DNA of 64,000 bases. Source: Hordeum vulgare subsp. vulgare. Taxonomy: Eukaryota > Streptophyta > Magnoliopsida > Poales > Poaceae. The position numbers and the translations under genes are program-made. Where the stretch lies: the NCBI RefSeq assembly GCF_904849725.1, contig NC_058522.1:456074844-456138843 (forward strand), in the 5' to 3' direction. The stretch's first letter is position 1; each line of letters starts with the position of its first letter. Positions 21,806-33,147 of the stretch are shown piece after piece. Under the pieces are notes generated by a model. That model had not been told where the DNA came from. It saw nothing but the letters and a program-made list of their open reading frames with translations, and made no database searches.

Positions 21806-23568
21806 TGATCGCGCAATCCCTGGCGTTAACTAGACGAATGCTTATGACAACAAACCTTCTCCTTCAACGGCACCAAAATAGTGCTGATAGCACTCCCCGG
21901 CAATGAAACTGGAAGAATGTTGTTGATGGCCCACCTGCGCGTGGGTTCGCAACAGTTTTCGAGGGTAGAGTATTCGACCCAATTTGTTGATAAGCCCGTC
22001 AGGAGGTGAGAGTATACTCTCAAGTATTAGCAGCTGAATTTGTCGGATCTAACCACACCTGAAAGATTAGTATCTGCAAGCACAATAGTAACAGCAAAGT
22101 AATATGATAACAACGGTGTCAGAAACGATCTGTTGACGGCAGACTATTCCTAACGATTGTATCAATGGTGCCTCCGTTGCCGCGTTGACGGAAGTTGTCA
22201 GTTCCCGTCAACGACGAGCGAATCAACAATGTAGCAGGTAGTAGGAGTGTAACGAGCAATAGCAGTGGCAAGGAACATCAGTAGTGACAGAAGTATTAAG
22301 TAGCAACAGTAGCAAGCAACAGTAGTAGCAGCAGAGCAAGACAAGTAACAGCAGTAGCAACAGTAGTAGCAGCAGCGCAAGACAAGTAACAACAGTAGCA
22401 ACAGTAATAGCAGCAGAGCAAGACAAGTAACAGCAGTAGCAACAGTAGGACAAACTCGTAGGCAATGGGTCGGTGATTTGTTTGGATGATATTCATCATG
22501 TAATAGCTATAACACGGAGAGATAAGTGGCTAGCTCCCGTTCGTCAATGTGATGTAGGCATGCATTCCATGTGTCGTTATACGTGCTTAGGGAAAAGAAC
22601 TTGCATGACAACTATTGTCCATCCCTCCCGTGGCAGCGGGGTCCAAAAGGACACTATGGGATATTAAGGTTCTCCTTTTAATAAAGAACTGGACCAACGC
22701 ATTAGCACTTGGTGAACACATGAACTCCTCAAACTATGGTCATCACCGGGAGTGGTTTCGGTTATTGTCACTCCAGGGTTGCCGAATCATAACACATAGT
22801 AGGTAACTACAACTTGCAAGATCGGACCTAAAACACACATATATTGGTGACAACATAATAATTTCAGATCTGAAATCATGGCACTCGGGCCCTAGTGACA
22901 AGCATTAAGCATGGCAAAGTAGTAGCAACATCAATCTCAGAACATAGTGGATACTAGGGATCAATCCCCATCAAAACTAACTCGATTACATGATAGATCT
23001 CATCCTACTCATCACCGCCCAGCAAGCCTACGAATAGTTTACTTACGAACGACGAAGAGCTTCATGGAATTGGAGAGGGAAGAAGGTTGATGATGACGAT
23101 GGCGACGATTTCCCCTCTCCGGAGCCCAAGACGGACTCCAGATCTGCCCTCCAGATGAAGACCAGGTAGTGGAGGCGCCTCCGTATCGAAAACGCGACGA
23201 AAACTTCTCTTTTTTATTTTTCTAGGACGAAAGGAAACTATAGAGCTGGAATTGGGGGCGGCAGGTGCCTGTGGGCCCCACAAGCCTGCCCACCGCCACC
23301 AGGGGGGTGGTGGCGGAGCAGGGGCTTTTGGCCCACTGGCCCACCCCCTGAGGTGGAACTTGGCGCAGATATTTTTGATATTTTCCAAAGCTGCTCCCCG
23401 TTAATTTTCAGGACATTTGGAGAACTTTGATTTCTGCACAAAAATAACACCAAGGCAATTCTGCTGAAAACAACGTCAGTCCAGCTTAGTTCCATTCAAA
23501 TCATGCAAATTATAGTCGAAAACAAGGGCAAAAGAGTTTGGAAAAGTAGCTACGTTGGACATGTATCA
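21806..23568 (-). mobile_element. Solo LTR-like unit of the F-type Athila family
   Basis: This 1763-bp unit is bounded by an exact duplication cgctc (21801-21805 and 23569-23573). On the minus strand it starts TGATACATGTCCAACG and is homologous to the LTRs of element F. Where the F LTR ends (GGGTTATCA) this copy reads GGGCCATCA at 21916 but continues for about 110 bp, with PBS-like CATTGCCGGGGAG and TTTTGGTGCCGTTG motifs, to an ATCA end at 21806. A CAG/TAG-rich simple repeat lies at about 22240-22450. It has no coding potential; Leu-rich frames near 22198-22499 come from the simple repeat. Confidence 0.85.
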
Positions 23569-23880
23569 CGCTCGTCACCCCCTCCGGGCAAGCTCTTGCT
23601 ACACTATAGGTAGCACCAGGCATGTCCGGCCTACCGAGGGAGGTGATCGAGAACCAGTCAATCGCCCTATAGTGCGCATGGCCCGTCAGCAAGCCCCAAG
23701 ATGTAGGAATCACCCATGAAGCACCCCGCGCAAGGTGGATCTCCAACACGACACCCATTTCAAAGCCGCGAGGTGATAGGCGCATGTGCGTCGACTATGT
23801 CTCGCTCAAACCGGCTCGCCTCACGTGGCCCGTCTCTCCTCCATCTCCACTCATGCCCATGCTCTTAGGCATTGAAAACG
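23569..23880 (+). pseudogene. Start of Tat-type reverse transcriptase of element B
   Basis: After the solo LTR the frame reads GMSGLPREVIENQ, later ARWISNTTPISKPRGDRRMCVDYVSL, the N-terminal RT block in which MCVDY is conserved in Tat elements. The block that normally follows is distorted, and no further RT motif could be found before 24268. Confidence 0.75.
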
Positions 23881-24268
23881 CCACATCCATCTCCGCGAGG
23901 TTGGCGTGCATGAGCCTGGAGTCCCACATCCCAAATCTGGTGTACAATTGCCGATCACCTCGTGTGGCCCCATGAATGATGGCGGAGGGTTTTCCGGTAC
24001 CAAACACATAGAACGCCTTCCATCACCGTAAGTTCTATCCATGATCCATGAATACGAGCGAGCCAGAGCTGTGCACACTCCGGGGCTCTCTCTGCCCATG
24101 CTGCCTTTGCCACATGAGAGCCCCTTTCCACTCTCGTGGAAGCTCCATGCTCAGCGTTGGTGGAACTCTCCTACCCAATCTGTTGGAAGCCTAGGCTCAT
24201 TGCTAGCCGAACTCTCCTTCCCACTTTTGTGGAAGCCCCATGTTCAGCATTGGTGGAACTCTCCTACC
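23881..24268. repeat. Unassigned sequence ending in three tandem 46-bp repeats
   Basis: No gene is recognised at 23881-24130. From 24137, three copies of a roughly 46-bp unit starting tggaagc (24137, 24184, 24230) and containing (c)gaactctcct follow. Element C is inserted at the end of the third copy, after ctacc. Confidence 0.7.
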
Positions 24269-26050
24269 TGTAGGAAATATGCCCTAGAGGCAATAATAAA
24301 ATAGTTATTATTATATTTCCTATTTCAAGATAATCGTTTATTATCCATGCTATAATTGTATATAATGGAAACATAAATGCATGTGTGGATATATAGACAA
24401 AACAATGTCCCTAGTAAGCCTCTAGTTGACTAGCCTGTTGGTCCAGGATGGTTAAGGTTTCCTAGCCATAGACAAGTGTTATCACTTGATTACAGGATGA
24501 AATCATTAGGAGAATGATGTGATGGACAAGACCCAAACTATAAACATAGCATGTGATCGTGTCATTTTGTTGGTCTTGTTTTCTACATGTTAAGTAAACA
24601 TTCCTATGACCATGAGATCATGTAACTCACTAACACCGGAGGAATGCCTTGTGTGGATCAAACATTGCAACGTTACTGGATGACTATAAAGGTACTCTAC
24701 AGGCATCTTCGAAGGTCTCCTTGAGTTAGCATGGATCAAGACTAGGAGTTGTCACTTTGTTTGATGGAGAGGTATCTTGGGACTCACTCGGTAATACAAT
24801 ATCACAACCAAGCCTTGCAAGCAATGTGACTAAAGAGTTAGCCACAAGATCTTGTATTACGGAACGATTAAAGAGACTTGCCAGTAACGATATTGAAATA
24901 GGTATTGCGATACCCACGATCAAATCTCGGGCAAGTGGCATTCCGAAGGACAAAGGGAATGATATACAGGATTGTGTTAATCCTTGACATAGAAGTTCAA
25001 CCGATAAGATTTTCGTAGAATATGTAGGATCCAATATGGACGTCTAGGTCCCGCTATTGGACATCGACCGGAGAGTGTCTCGGTCATGTGTACATAGTTC
25101 TCGAACCCGCAGGGTCTGCACACTTAAGGTTCAATGACGTTTTCGGTATAGTTGAATTATTGATGTTGGTAACCGAATGTTGTTCCGAGTCCCGGATGAT
25201 ATCTCGGACGCCACGAGTGTCTCCGGAATGGTCCGGAAATGAAGATTGATATATAGGATTGTTGCATTTGGCTTCTGGAAGATTTTGGGCATTACTGATA
25301 AAGTACCGGGAGTGACGAATGGGTTCGAGGGTTTTACCGGGAGGGGCCACCCACCCGGGAGAAAAGCAAATAGGCCCATGGGTGGCGCACCAGCCCTTAG
25401 TGGGCTGGTGAGTCCAGCCCAATAAGGCTATTTCGGACAAGGCAATAATAAAGAAGGAAAAAAAGGAGGTAGACAAGATAGGAAGGAGTCCTCCACCAAA
25501 CCGAATTGGAGGAGGACTCCTCCCTCCTTGCCTAAGCCGAAGGCTCCTCCTTGGAGTAGTAGGCAAGCCAACCAAAACTTGGTTCCTCCTATATATAGTG
25601 GAGGGTTTTAGGGTTTTAGCGACTCAAGCCTTTGTGCAACCCTCTCTCCCTCCACTACTCCGTGACACCTCGTAGCTAGATCGGTACGACATGCCGAAGC
25701 CCTGCCGGAGTAGCTCCACCATCATCACCGCCACGCCGTCGTGTTGCTGAAGAATTCAGCTACCTCTTGATCTCTCTTTCTGGATCAAGAAGGCGGATAT
25801 CGTCATCGAGTTGTACGTGTGCTGAACATGGAAGTGTTGTCCGTTCGATGCTATATCGGGACGGATCATGGGACGGCGGCGATTTGGATCGCGAAGACGT
25901 TCCACTACATCAACCGCGTTTCCTAACGCTTCCCGCTTAGCGATCTACAAGGGTATGATGATCCGATCTCCCTCTCGTAGATGATCATCACAATTATAGG
26001 TCTTCGTGTGCGTAGGAATTTTTTTGTTTCCCATGCAACATTCCCTGACA
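24269..26050 (+). repeat. 5' LTR of element C
   Basis: The LTR is 1782 bp. It starts tgtaggaaatatgcc and ends ccctgaca, directly before gtggcatcatgagg, the decayed primer-binding site. A TATA box (tatatatag) lies at 25590-25598, followed by the leader side of the LTR. Frames such as 25084-25575 (minus) are LTR shadows. Confidence 0.92.
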
Positions 26051-27302
26051 GTGGCATCATGAGGTTGGATTTATGCGTAGATGATATCTCGAGTAGAACA
26101 CAAAAGACTTTGTGGGCGTTGGTGTTCAATTTGTTGCCCTCCTTAGTCTTTTCTTGATTCGGCGGTATTGTTGGCTTGAAGCAGCCCGGACCAACTTTAT
26201 GCGTACGCTTACGAGAGACCGGTTTCATCGGCTGACATGCAAGTTGTTGCATAAAGATGACTGGCGGGTGTCTGTTTCTTCAATTTTAGTTGAATCGGAT
26301 TTGACAGAGGCGGTCCTTGGAGAAGGTTAAATAGCAATTTGCATATCACCATTGTGGCTTTGCGTAAGTAAGATGCGATCATTCTAGATACCCATAACAG
26401 CAATGTAAAACATGCAACAACAACTTAGAGGACGTCTAACTTGTTTTTGCACGGTATGCTTGTGATGTGACGTGGCAAAAGACATGATATGATATATTGG
26501 ATGTATGAGATGATCATGTAGTAATAGTTAAATATCGACTTGCACGTCGATGCTACGGCAACCGGCAGGAGCCATCGGGTTGTCTTTAAATTTGTTTTGC
26601 GCTTGCAGATGTTGTTGCTATATCGCTAGGCAGTAGCTTTAGTAGTAACAACATAGATAGCACGACAACCTCGATGGCAGCACAATGATGGAGATCATGG
26701 TGTGGCACCGGTGACGATGGAGATCATGCCGGTGCTTTGGTGATGGAGATCAAGAAGCACAAGTTCATGGCCACATCATGTCACTTATGATTTGCATGTG
26801 ATGTTAGTCCTTTTATGCACCTTATTTTGCTTAGAACGACGGTTGCATTAAAAGGTGACCCCTCACTAAAATTTCAAGATAAATTGTGTTCTCCCCGAGT
26901 GTGCACCGTTGCGACAGTTCGTCGTTTCGAGACACCACGTGATGATCGGGTGTGATAGACTCAACGTTCACATACAACGGGTGCAAAATAGTTGCACACG
27001 TGGATCACTCGGGTTAAACTTGATGAGCCTAGCATGTACAGACATGGCCTTGGAACAGAAGAGACCAAAAGGTCGAGCATGAATCGTATAGTTGATATGA
27101 TCAACATGGATATGTTCACCACTGAAACTATACTCAACTCACGTGATGATCGGACTTGAGTTAGTGAATTTGGATCATGCAACACTCGAATGACTAGAGG
27201 GATGTCTATTTGAGTGGGAGTTTATTAGTAATATCATTAGCTAAACTCAATTGTCTTGAATATAGTTTCAGTAATCTTTGCAAAAATTTATGTTGTAGAT
27301 CA
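26051..27302 (+). other. Untranslated leader of element C
   Basis: A long leader between the PBS and gag, typical of BARE/Angela elements (over 1 kb). Its reverse complement matches 1-1070. No coding signal. Confidence 0.85.
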
Positions 27303-28130
27303 ATGGCTCGTGCAGTAGCAACCCTAAATTTTAATACGTTCCTAGAGAAAGCTAAGCTGAAAGATGATGGAGGCAACTTTGTTAACTGGGCTCAAAATCT
27401 GAGGCTTATCCTCCAAGCTGGCCAAAAGCAATATGTGCTTGATGCTACCTAGGTGATGTACCACCGGCTATGGCAACCCAAGATGTTTTGAATGCTTGGC
27501 AAGCGCGTAAGGATGACTACTCACTAGTTCAATGTGTAGATTTGTATGGCTTAGAACCGGGACTTCAAAGACGTTTTGAACGTCATGGAGAATATGAGAT
27601 GTTCCAGGAGTTGAAGTTTATCTTTGATAAGAATGCCCAGATCGAGAGGTATGATACCTCTAATAAGTTCTATGCTTGTAAAATGGAGGAGAATTCGTAT
27701 GATAGTGAACACGTGCTCAGAATGTCTGGGTACTCTAACCGTCTAGCTGATCTGGGGAGTGAACTCCCGCAAGAAGCTATCACTAACATAACTCTTCAGT
27801 CACTGCCACCTAGCTATAAGAGCTTCATGTTGAACTATAACATGCAATGGATGAATAAGTCAACCAGTGAGTTATTTGCGATGCTAAAAGTCGATGAGTC
27901 AGAAATCCATAAAGAACATCAAGTGTTGATGGTCAATAAGACCACTAGTTTCAAGAAAATGGCAAAGGCAAGAAGGTTAACTCCAAGAAGAGTGGCAAAG
28001 TTGTTGCCCCTCCAACGAAGAAACCCAAGGCTGGACCTAAGCCAGAAACTGAGTGCTATTATTACAAGGGGACTAGTCACTGGAAGCGCAACTGCCCCGA
28101 GTATCTAGCCGGTAAGAAGGCGGCCAACCC
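27303..28130 (+). pseudogene. Copia gag of element C
   Basis: ATG at 27303 opens ARAVATLNFNTFLEKAKL and DGGNFVNWAQNLRLIL, a BARE-type gag start. A stop at 27450-27452 and a shift follow, then the frame from 27470 runs 212 codons (DVLNAWQARKDDY, LPPSYKSFMLNYNM). After a further shift near 27960 the zinc knuckle reads CYYYKGTSHWKRNC, in which the second Cys of the CCHC pattern is Tyr. Gag packages the RNA into particles; this one is broken. Confidence 0.92.
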
Positions 28131-28960
28131 CAAACAAGGTATATATGATATACATGTTATTGATGTGTACCTGACCAGCTCTCGTAGTAGTGCATGGGTA
28201 TTTGATACCGGTCCTGTTGCTCACAATTGCAACTCGAAATAGGAACTGCAGAATAAACGAAGGCTGGCGAAGGATGAAGTGACAATGCACATAGGAAATG
28301 GTTCCTAGGTTGATGCGATCGCCGTCGGCTCAGCCTCACTTCAGTTACCATCGGGATTAGTGATGAACTTAAATAATTGTTATTAGTGCCTGCATTGAGC
28401 ATGAACATTATATCTAGATCTTGTTTAGTGCGAGACGGTTACTCATTTAAGTTAGAGAATAATGGTTGTTCTATTTATATGAGTAATATCTTTTATGGCC
28501 ATGCACCCAATGTGAGGGGTTTGTTCATATTGAATCTCGATTGTGATGACACTCATATCCATAACATTGAGACCAAAAGATGTAGAGTTAACAATAATAG
28601 TGCCACTTTCTTGTGGCACTGCCGCTTAGGTCATATTTTTGTTAAGCGCATGAAGAAACTCCTTGCTGATGGACTTTTGAAGTCACTTGATTTTGAATCA
28701 CTTGACACGTGCGAACCATGTCTCATGGGAAAGATCATTAAGACTCCGTTCTCTGGAACAATGGAGTGTGCAAGTGACTTGTTGGAGATCATACATACTG
28801 ATGTGTCCGGACCAATAAGCATAGAGGCACGCGGCGAATATTGTTAATTTCTCACCTTCATTGATGATTTGAGTAGGTATGGCTATATCTTCTTGATGAA
28901 GCACAAGTCTGAAACGTTTCAAAAGTTCAAACAATTTCAGAGTGAAGTTGAAAATCATCC
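28110..28960 (+). pseudogene. Copia protease and integrase start of element C
   Basis: The protease site appears as WVFDTGPVAHNC (active-site Asp-Thr-Gly) near 28195. Stops lie at 28240 and 28306. The frame at 28377-28847 continues through NIISRSCLVRDGY to the integrase zinc-binding block (LWHCRLGHI, then CEPCLMGK) and the first catalytic region IIHTDVSGP. A stop at 28845 follows; the text after it (FIDDLSRYGY) is still readable. It breaks off at about 28960 at the D insertion. Confidence 0.92.
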
Positions 28961-28965
28961 GTCAG

Positions 28966-30020
28966 TGTTTACTCACGACATAAGCCATGGGTAGGCTAAA
29001 GATATGAGGTGGAGACCAAAAGGACACCGATGGGCTCTGGGAACGGGGTTGGTACAAGCGAGGAATGCACAATGTCCCCAGGTTCAGGGCTCTCCATAGA
29101 GATTATACCCCTAGTCCTGCCGGAATGTATAATGCACTGGAGTGGTTACAATGTGCTCCTTGAGCTGTTTGACGGAGGAGGAAGAAGGAGCTGCCGTCTC
29201 GCTACTACCTCTCGTGTATGGGTGTGTGTGTGAAGGATTGACCGACCCCCTGCATGGAGAGGGGTCGGGGGGTTTTATAGGCGAACCCACCGACCTACAA
29301 TAAGTATAAAAGTAGAAACATGGGACTCGGCTAGCAGCCTCGCCGGCTGGCCAGGGGGTCCACAGTGGTCTTGTCTTGTCGCTGGAGGGGCTCGCCGACT
29401 GCGAGGTCCCATCTGGCTATGGGACCCGCTAGCCAGCCAATGAAGCTCTCGCGTAAGGCCAACGCAGGACACGTGTAGTACATTCGGCGTCGTCTTGCAA
29501 GATTCGTCATGGGTTGCTAGTACGGCCGTCACCACTGTTCCCACGCCGAGTGTGGTAATGGAGTGGGTGTTTGACGGGCTGACACTATGCGGGGATGATG
29601 GATCAGAGCCGGAGTAGGTCAGTAGCATGGCCGCTGACACTGTACTTGCCATGCGCTCCAATCATGTACCCGTGCTGACGCGTATTCAGCTTTGATTGTA
29701 GGGACTCGTCATGACCTACAATCTGATGTGACTTGAGCTCCCTGGCCGGCTAGCGGCCTCGCTAGGCGGCCCAGGAACGACCGTCTCACCTCTAGCCGGC
29801 CAGCGCGTCCTAGGCGGCCAGAGGGAAGTAGTCGTCTCGCCCCTAGCCTACACGGGCTTCCTAGCCGGCCACAGGGATTTGGCCGTCTCGCCCCTAGCTG
29901 GCAGGGGTTTCCTAGCCGGCCAGGGGGATTAGGCCGTATAGAATGATTTGTGCTTTTCCTTTAATGTATAAGGCGAAGGAGAAGGATCGATGAGCCTACC
30001 GCGGGGTTATCCCCCAGTCA
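28966..30020 (-). repeat. 3' LTR of element D
   Basis: The LTR is 1055 bp. On the minus strand it starts TGACTGGGGGATAACC after a purine-rich GGGGACTAC tract and ends AGTAAACA. A TATA box (CTATAAAACC) is at 29271-29280 with a C-rich leader behind it. The boundary at 30020 is inferred from the TG start and polypurine tract. The 5-bp target gtcag is at 28961-28965. Confidence 0.78.
29745..29940. repeat. Tandem repeats inside the D LTR
   Basis: Three to four imperfect units of about 60 bp contain (c)ctagccggcca, (c)aggg and ggccgtctcgcccctag. They lie upstream of the TATA box in transcription direction, where enhancer-like repeats are often found in LTRs; that role is only a possibility. Confidence 0.75.
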
Positions 30021-30337
30021 GTAGTCCCCGAAGCAGGGGACGCTAGCCGCCTTAGAGCGGGAGGCCTCGCCGGCTTGAGTTATTTGTTAATGGTCTTCTT
30101 AAGCCGCCTGCGGCAGGAGGCGCCGATTCGAAAGCTTGCTCGCTTCCAAGGGACACCTCGGCTTCGCGGCAAGTTGCGCTGTTGCGCCACGTGCAAGGCC
30201 CTGGCCTGACGTGATGATGGATTGAGTAGATGACAGGACGGGGCCTGAGCCCTGGGTCCCGCCATGACGCCCCCTCGACCCCCGTGCGAACGGATCCTGT
30301 GCGGATTACTCCGCAATGGTTGGGCTCCAAGGGGCAT
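30021..30337. other. Spacer of element D next to the LTR
   Basis: G/C-rich sequence between the D polypurine tract and the E insertion, ending with the duplication ggcat (30333-30337). No gene was found. It continues at 44150 on the far side of E. Confidence 0.7.
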
Positions 30338-31847
30338 TGATACGTCCATTTTGCATCATGCTTTCATTTTGATATTTATTGCTTTTTGGGCTGTTATATT
30401 ACTTGTGGTGCCATATTTATGCCTTTTCTCTCTTATTTTGCAAGGTTAATTTGTAGAGGGAGAATTCGGGCAGCTGGAATTCTGGACAGGAAAAGGAGCA
30501 AATCCTAGTCCACTATTCTGCACATCTCCAAATGCCCTGAAAATATACATGGATTTTTCTGGAATATATTAAAAATACTGGGTGAAAGAACTACCGGAGG
30601 GGGCCACCAGGGCCCCACAAGCCCCCACTCCGCACCACCCCCTGGTGGCGGTGGGCAAGCTTGTGGGCTGCCTGAAAGCCCACTAGCCCCCCTCTTTTGC
30701 TATATGAAGCGTCCTGGTCTGAAAAATCAAACGGGAGCTTTTTCGAGGTTTCGCCGCCGCCACGAGGCGGAACTTGAGCAGATCCAATCTAGAGCTCCGT
30801 CAGGACGATCCTGCAGGGGAAATTTCCCAGCCGGAGGGGGGAATCATCGCCATCGTCATCACAAACACTCCTCTCATCAGAAGGGAGGCATCTTCATCAC
30901 CACCATCTCCTCTCCAATCCCTAGTTCATCTCTTGTAATCAATCTTCGTCTCGCGACTCCGATTCGTACTTGTAAGGTTGCTAGTAGTGTTGATTACTCT
31001 TTGTAGTTGATGCTTGTTGGATTACTTGGTGGAAGAGTTTATGTTCAGATCCTTGATGCTATTCATTACACCTCTGGTCATGATTATGATTATGTCTTGT
31101 GAGTAGTTACTGTTGTTCCTGAGGACTTGGGATAAGTCATACTGATAATAGTCATGTGAATTTGATATTCGTTCGGTATTTTGATATGCTGTATGTTGTT
31201 TTTCCTCTAGTGGTGTTATGTGAACGTCGACTACATAACACTTCACCATATTTGGGCCTACAGGAAGGCATTGGGAAGTAGTAAGTAGATGATGGGGTGC
31301 TGGAGTGACAGAAGCTTAAACCCCAGTCTATGCGTTGCTTCGTGAGGGGCTGATTTGGATCCATTAGTTTAATGCTATGGTTAGACTTTGTCTTAATTCT
31401 TCGTTTGTAGTTGCGGATGCTTGCGAGAGAGGTTAATCATAAGTGGGATGCTTGTTCAAGTAAGGGAAGTACCCAAGCGCCGGTCCACCCACATATCAAA
31501 CTATCAAAGTAACGAACGCGAATCATATGAACATGATGAAACTAGCATGACAGAAATTCCCGTGTGTCCTCGGGAGCGTTTTTCCTCCTCTAAGACTTTG
31601 TTCGGGCTTGTCCCTTGATACAAAAGGGATTGGTCCACTTGATTCACCATTTCTACTACTTGTTACTTGTTACTCTTTGCTTGCTACGTTTCACCTCGCT
31701 ACACAATCACTTGTTACCGCTACTTTCAGTGCTTGCAGCTATTACCTTGCTGAAATCCGTTTATCAGAGCCTTCTGCTCCTCGTTGGGTTCGACACTCTT
31801 ACTTATATTAAGGACTACGATTGATCCCCTATACTTGTGGGTCATCA
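30338..31847 (+). repeat. 5' LTR of element E
   Basis: The LTR is 1510 bp, TGATACGTCC to GGGTCATCA. A TATA-like tgctatatgaa is near 30697, after a block with ccccctggtggcggtgggc. Hand comparison with the 3' LTR shows about ten differences in the first 165 bases and fewer later on. Confidence 0.93.
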
Positions 31848-31858
31848 AGACTCTTTTC

Positions 31859-31875
31859 TGGCGCCGTTGCCGGGG
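31859..31875 (+). promoter_or_regulatory. Primer-binding site of element E
   Basis: tggcgccgttgccgggg is the canonical Athila-group primer site, generally assigned to tRNA-Asp. It lies 11 bp after the LTR end. Confidence 0.9.
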
Positions 31876-31938
31876 AGTGAAGCGCCTTTGATAAGTGGAA
31901 ATTGGTAAGGAAATTTTTTTATACTGTGCTGAAATTTA

Positions 31939-33147
31939 TTGTCACTTGTCACTATGGAAACTCTTCCTTTGAGGAGTTTGTTCGGGGTATCTTCACCACG
32001 AACGGAAGCACGAGGAGTTGCTTCTCAACCTGAGGTACCTACTGAAAATATCTTTTATGAAATTCCCTTGGGTATGCTTGAGAAACTGCTGGCTAATCCT
32101 TTTACAAGAGATGGATCTTCACATCCATACTTTCATCTAATCTATGTAGATGAAGTTTGTAGTTTATTTAAGCTTGCAGGTTTGCCCGAGGATGAGGTAA
32201 AGAAGAAAGTATTTCCTTTATCTTTGAAGGATAAGGCGTTGACATGGTATAGGCTATGTGATGATGCTGGATCATGGGACTACAATCGGTTGAAATTGGA
32301 ATTTTATCAAAAGTTCTATCCTATGCATTTAGTACATCGTGATCGGAACTTTATTTATAACTTTTGGCCTCGTGACAGGGAAAGCATAGCTCAATCTTGG
32401 GGGAGGCTTAAATCAATGCTATATTCGTGCCCCAATCATGAGCTCTCGAGAGAAATCATCACTCAAAACTTTTATGCTCAGCTTTCTCATGAAGATCGTA
32501 CTCTGCTCGACACTTCTTGTGACGACTCTTTTATGAAGAAGGATATTGATCACAAGTGGAATTTATTGGAGAGAATCAAACGCAACTCTGAAGATTGGGA
32601 GCTGGAGGAAGGTAAGGAGTCAGGTATGAATTTCTAGTTTGATTGCGTTAAATCTTTTGTTGAGACAAACACTTCTAGAGATTTTAGCGCTAAGTACGGA
32701 CTTGACTCTGAGATAGTAGCTTCTCTATGTGAATCTTTTGCTGCTCATGTTGATCTTCCCAAAGAGAAGTGGTTTAAATATCATCCTCCTGTAGATAGCA
32801 ACATAGCCAAAACCAATCTAGTTGAGAATAAAATCATATCTTTTAGTGATCCTGTTGTTCCTTGTGCTTACACTGAGAAACCACCATACCCTGCTAGGAT
32901 GAAGGATTATTCTAAAGCTCCAACTATGATACGTAGGGGTTACATTAGACCACTTGCACCCCCTGAGGAGATTAGAGTTGAACCTAGTGTTGCTATTATC
33001 AAAGATCTCTTAGCCGAAGACATAGATGGGCATGTTATCAAATTCTGTGAGGACTCCCCTAGAATTGCTAAACCTCACGTGAAAGACAAGCACAGACCTG
33101 TAGTTGTCCTGCCCGTTGTTTCTGTTAAGATAGGAGATCACTGTTAA
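31939..33147 (+). pseudogene. Athila gag of element E
   Basis: The likely start is the ATG at 31954 (ETLPLRSLFG). The retrotransposon gag core is at about 32190-32500: FPLSLKDKALTWYRL, FYQKFYP, then ESIAQSWGRLKSML. TAG at 32635-32637 and TAA at 33145-33147 are in-frame stops; the frame is open between them and beyond. Gag forms the particle core. It shares one continuous frame with pol, as in many Athila elements. Confidence 0.9.

Larger units (their letters stand above)
17249..24268 (+). mobile_element. Gypsy element B, Tat lineage, visible 5' half
   Basis: It has an LTR tail (17254-17692), a Tat-type PBS, gag (to 19337), protease (21017-21800) and the first part of RT (23569-23880). Two solo-LTR-like insertions (19343-21016 and 21806-23568) split it, and the WIS-like element C is inserted at 24269. 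Gag, protease and RT pieces run in the same direction and join across the insertions after one duplication copy is removed. The rest of pol should lie beyond C, outside the window. It is the oldest layer in this half of the nest and heavily decayed. Confidence 0.82.
24269..28965 (+). mobile_element. WIS/Angela/BARE-type Copia element C, 5' half
   Basis: It has a 5' LTR (24269-26050), leader (26051-27302), gag, protease and the start of integrase, up to about 28960, where Gypsy element D begins. The likely duplication is ctacc (24264-24268) at the left and, at the D junction, gtcag (28961-28965) as the target of D. The integrase frame stops abruptly at the junction, so the remainder (integrase, RT, RNase H, 3' LTR) is predicted on the far side of D. 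Its LTR and leader are homologous to those of the left-edge element in opposite orientation. Confidence 0.9.

Noticed and set aside
22198..22499. Leu-rich minus-strand frames that look like membrane proteins
   Set aside because: They come from a CAG/TAG simple repeat in an LTR.
25084..25575. 163-codon minus-strand frame
   Set aside because: It lies inside the LTR of C and has a counterpart in the left LTR with different frame breaks.
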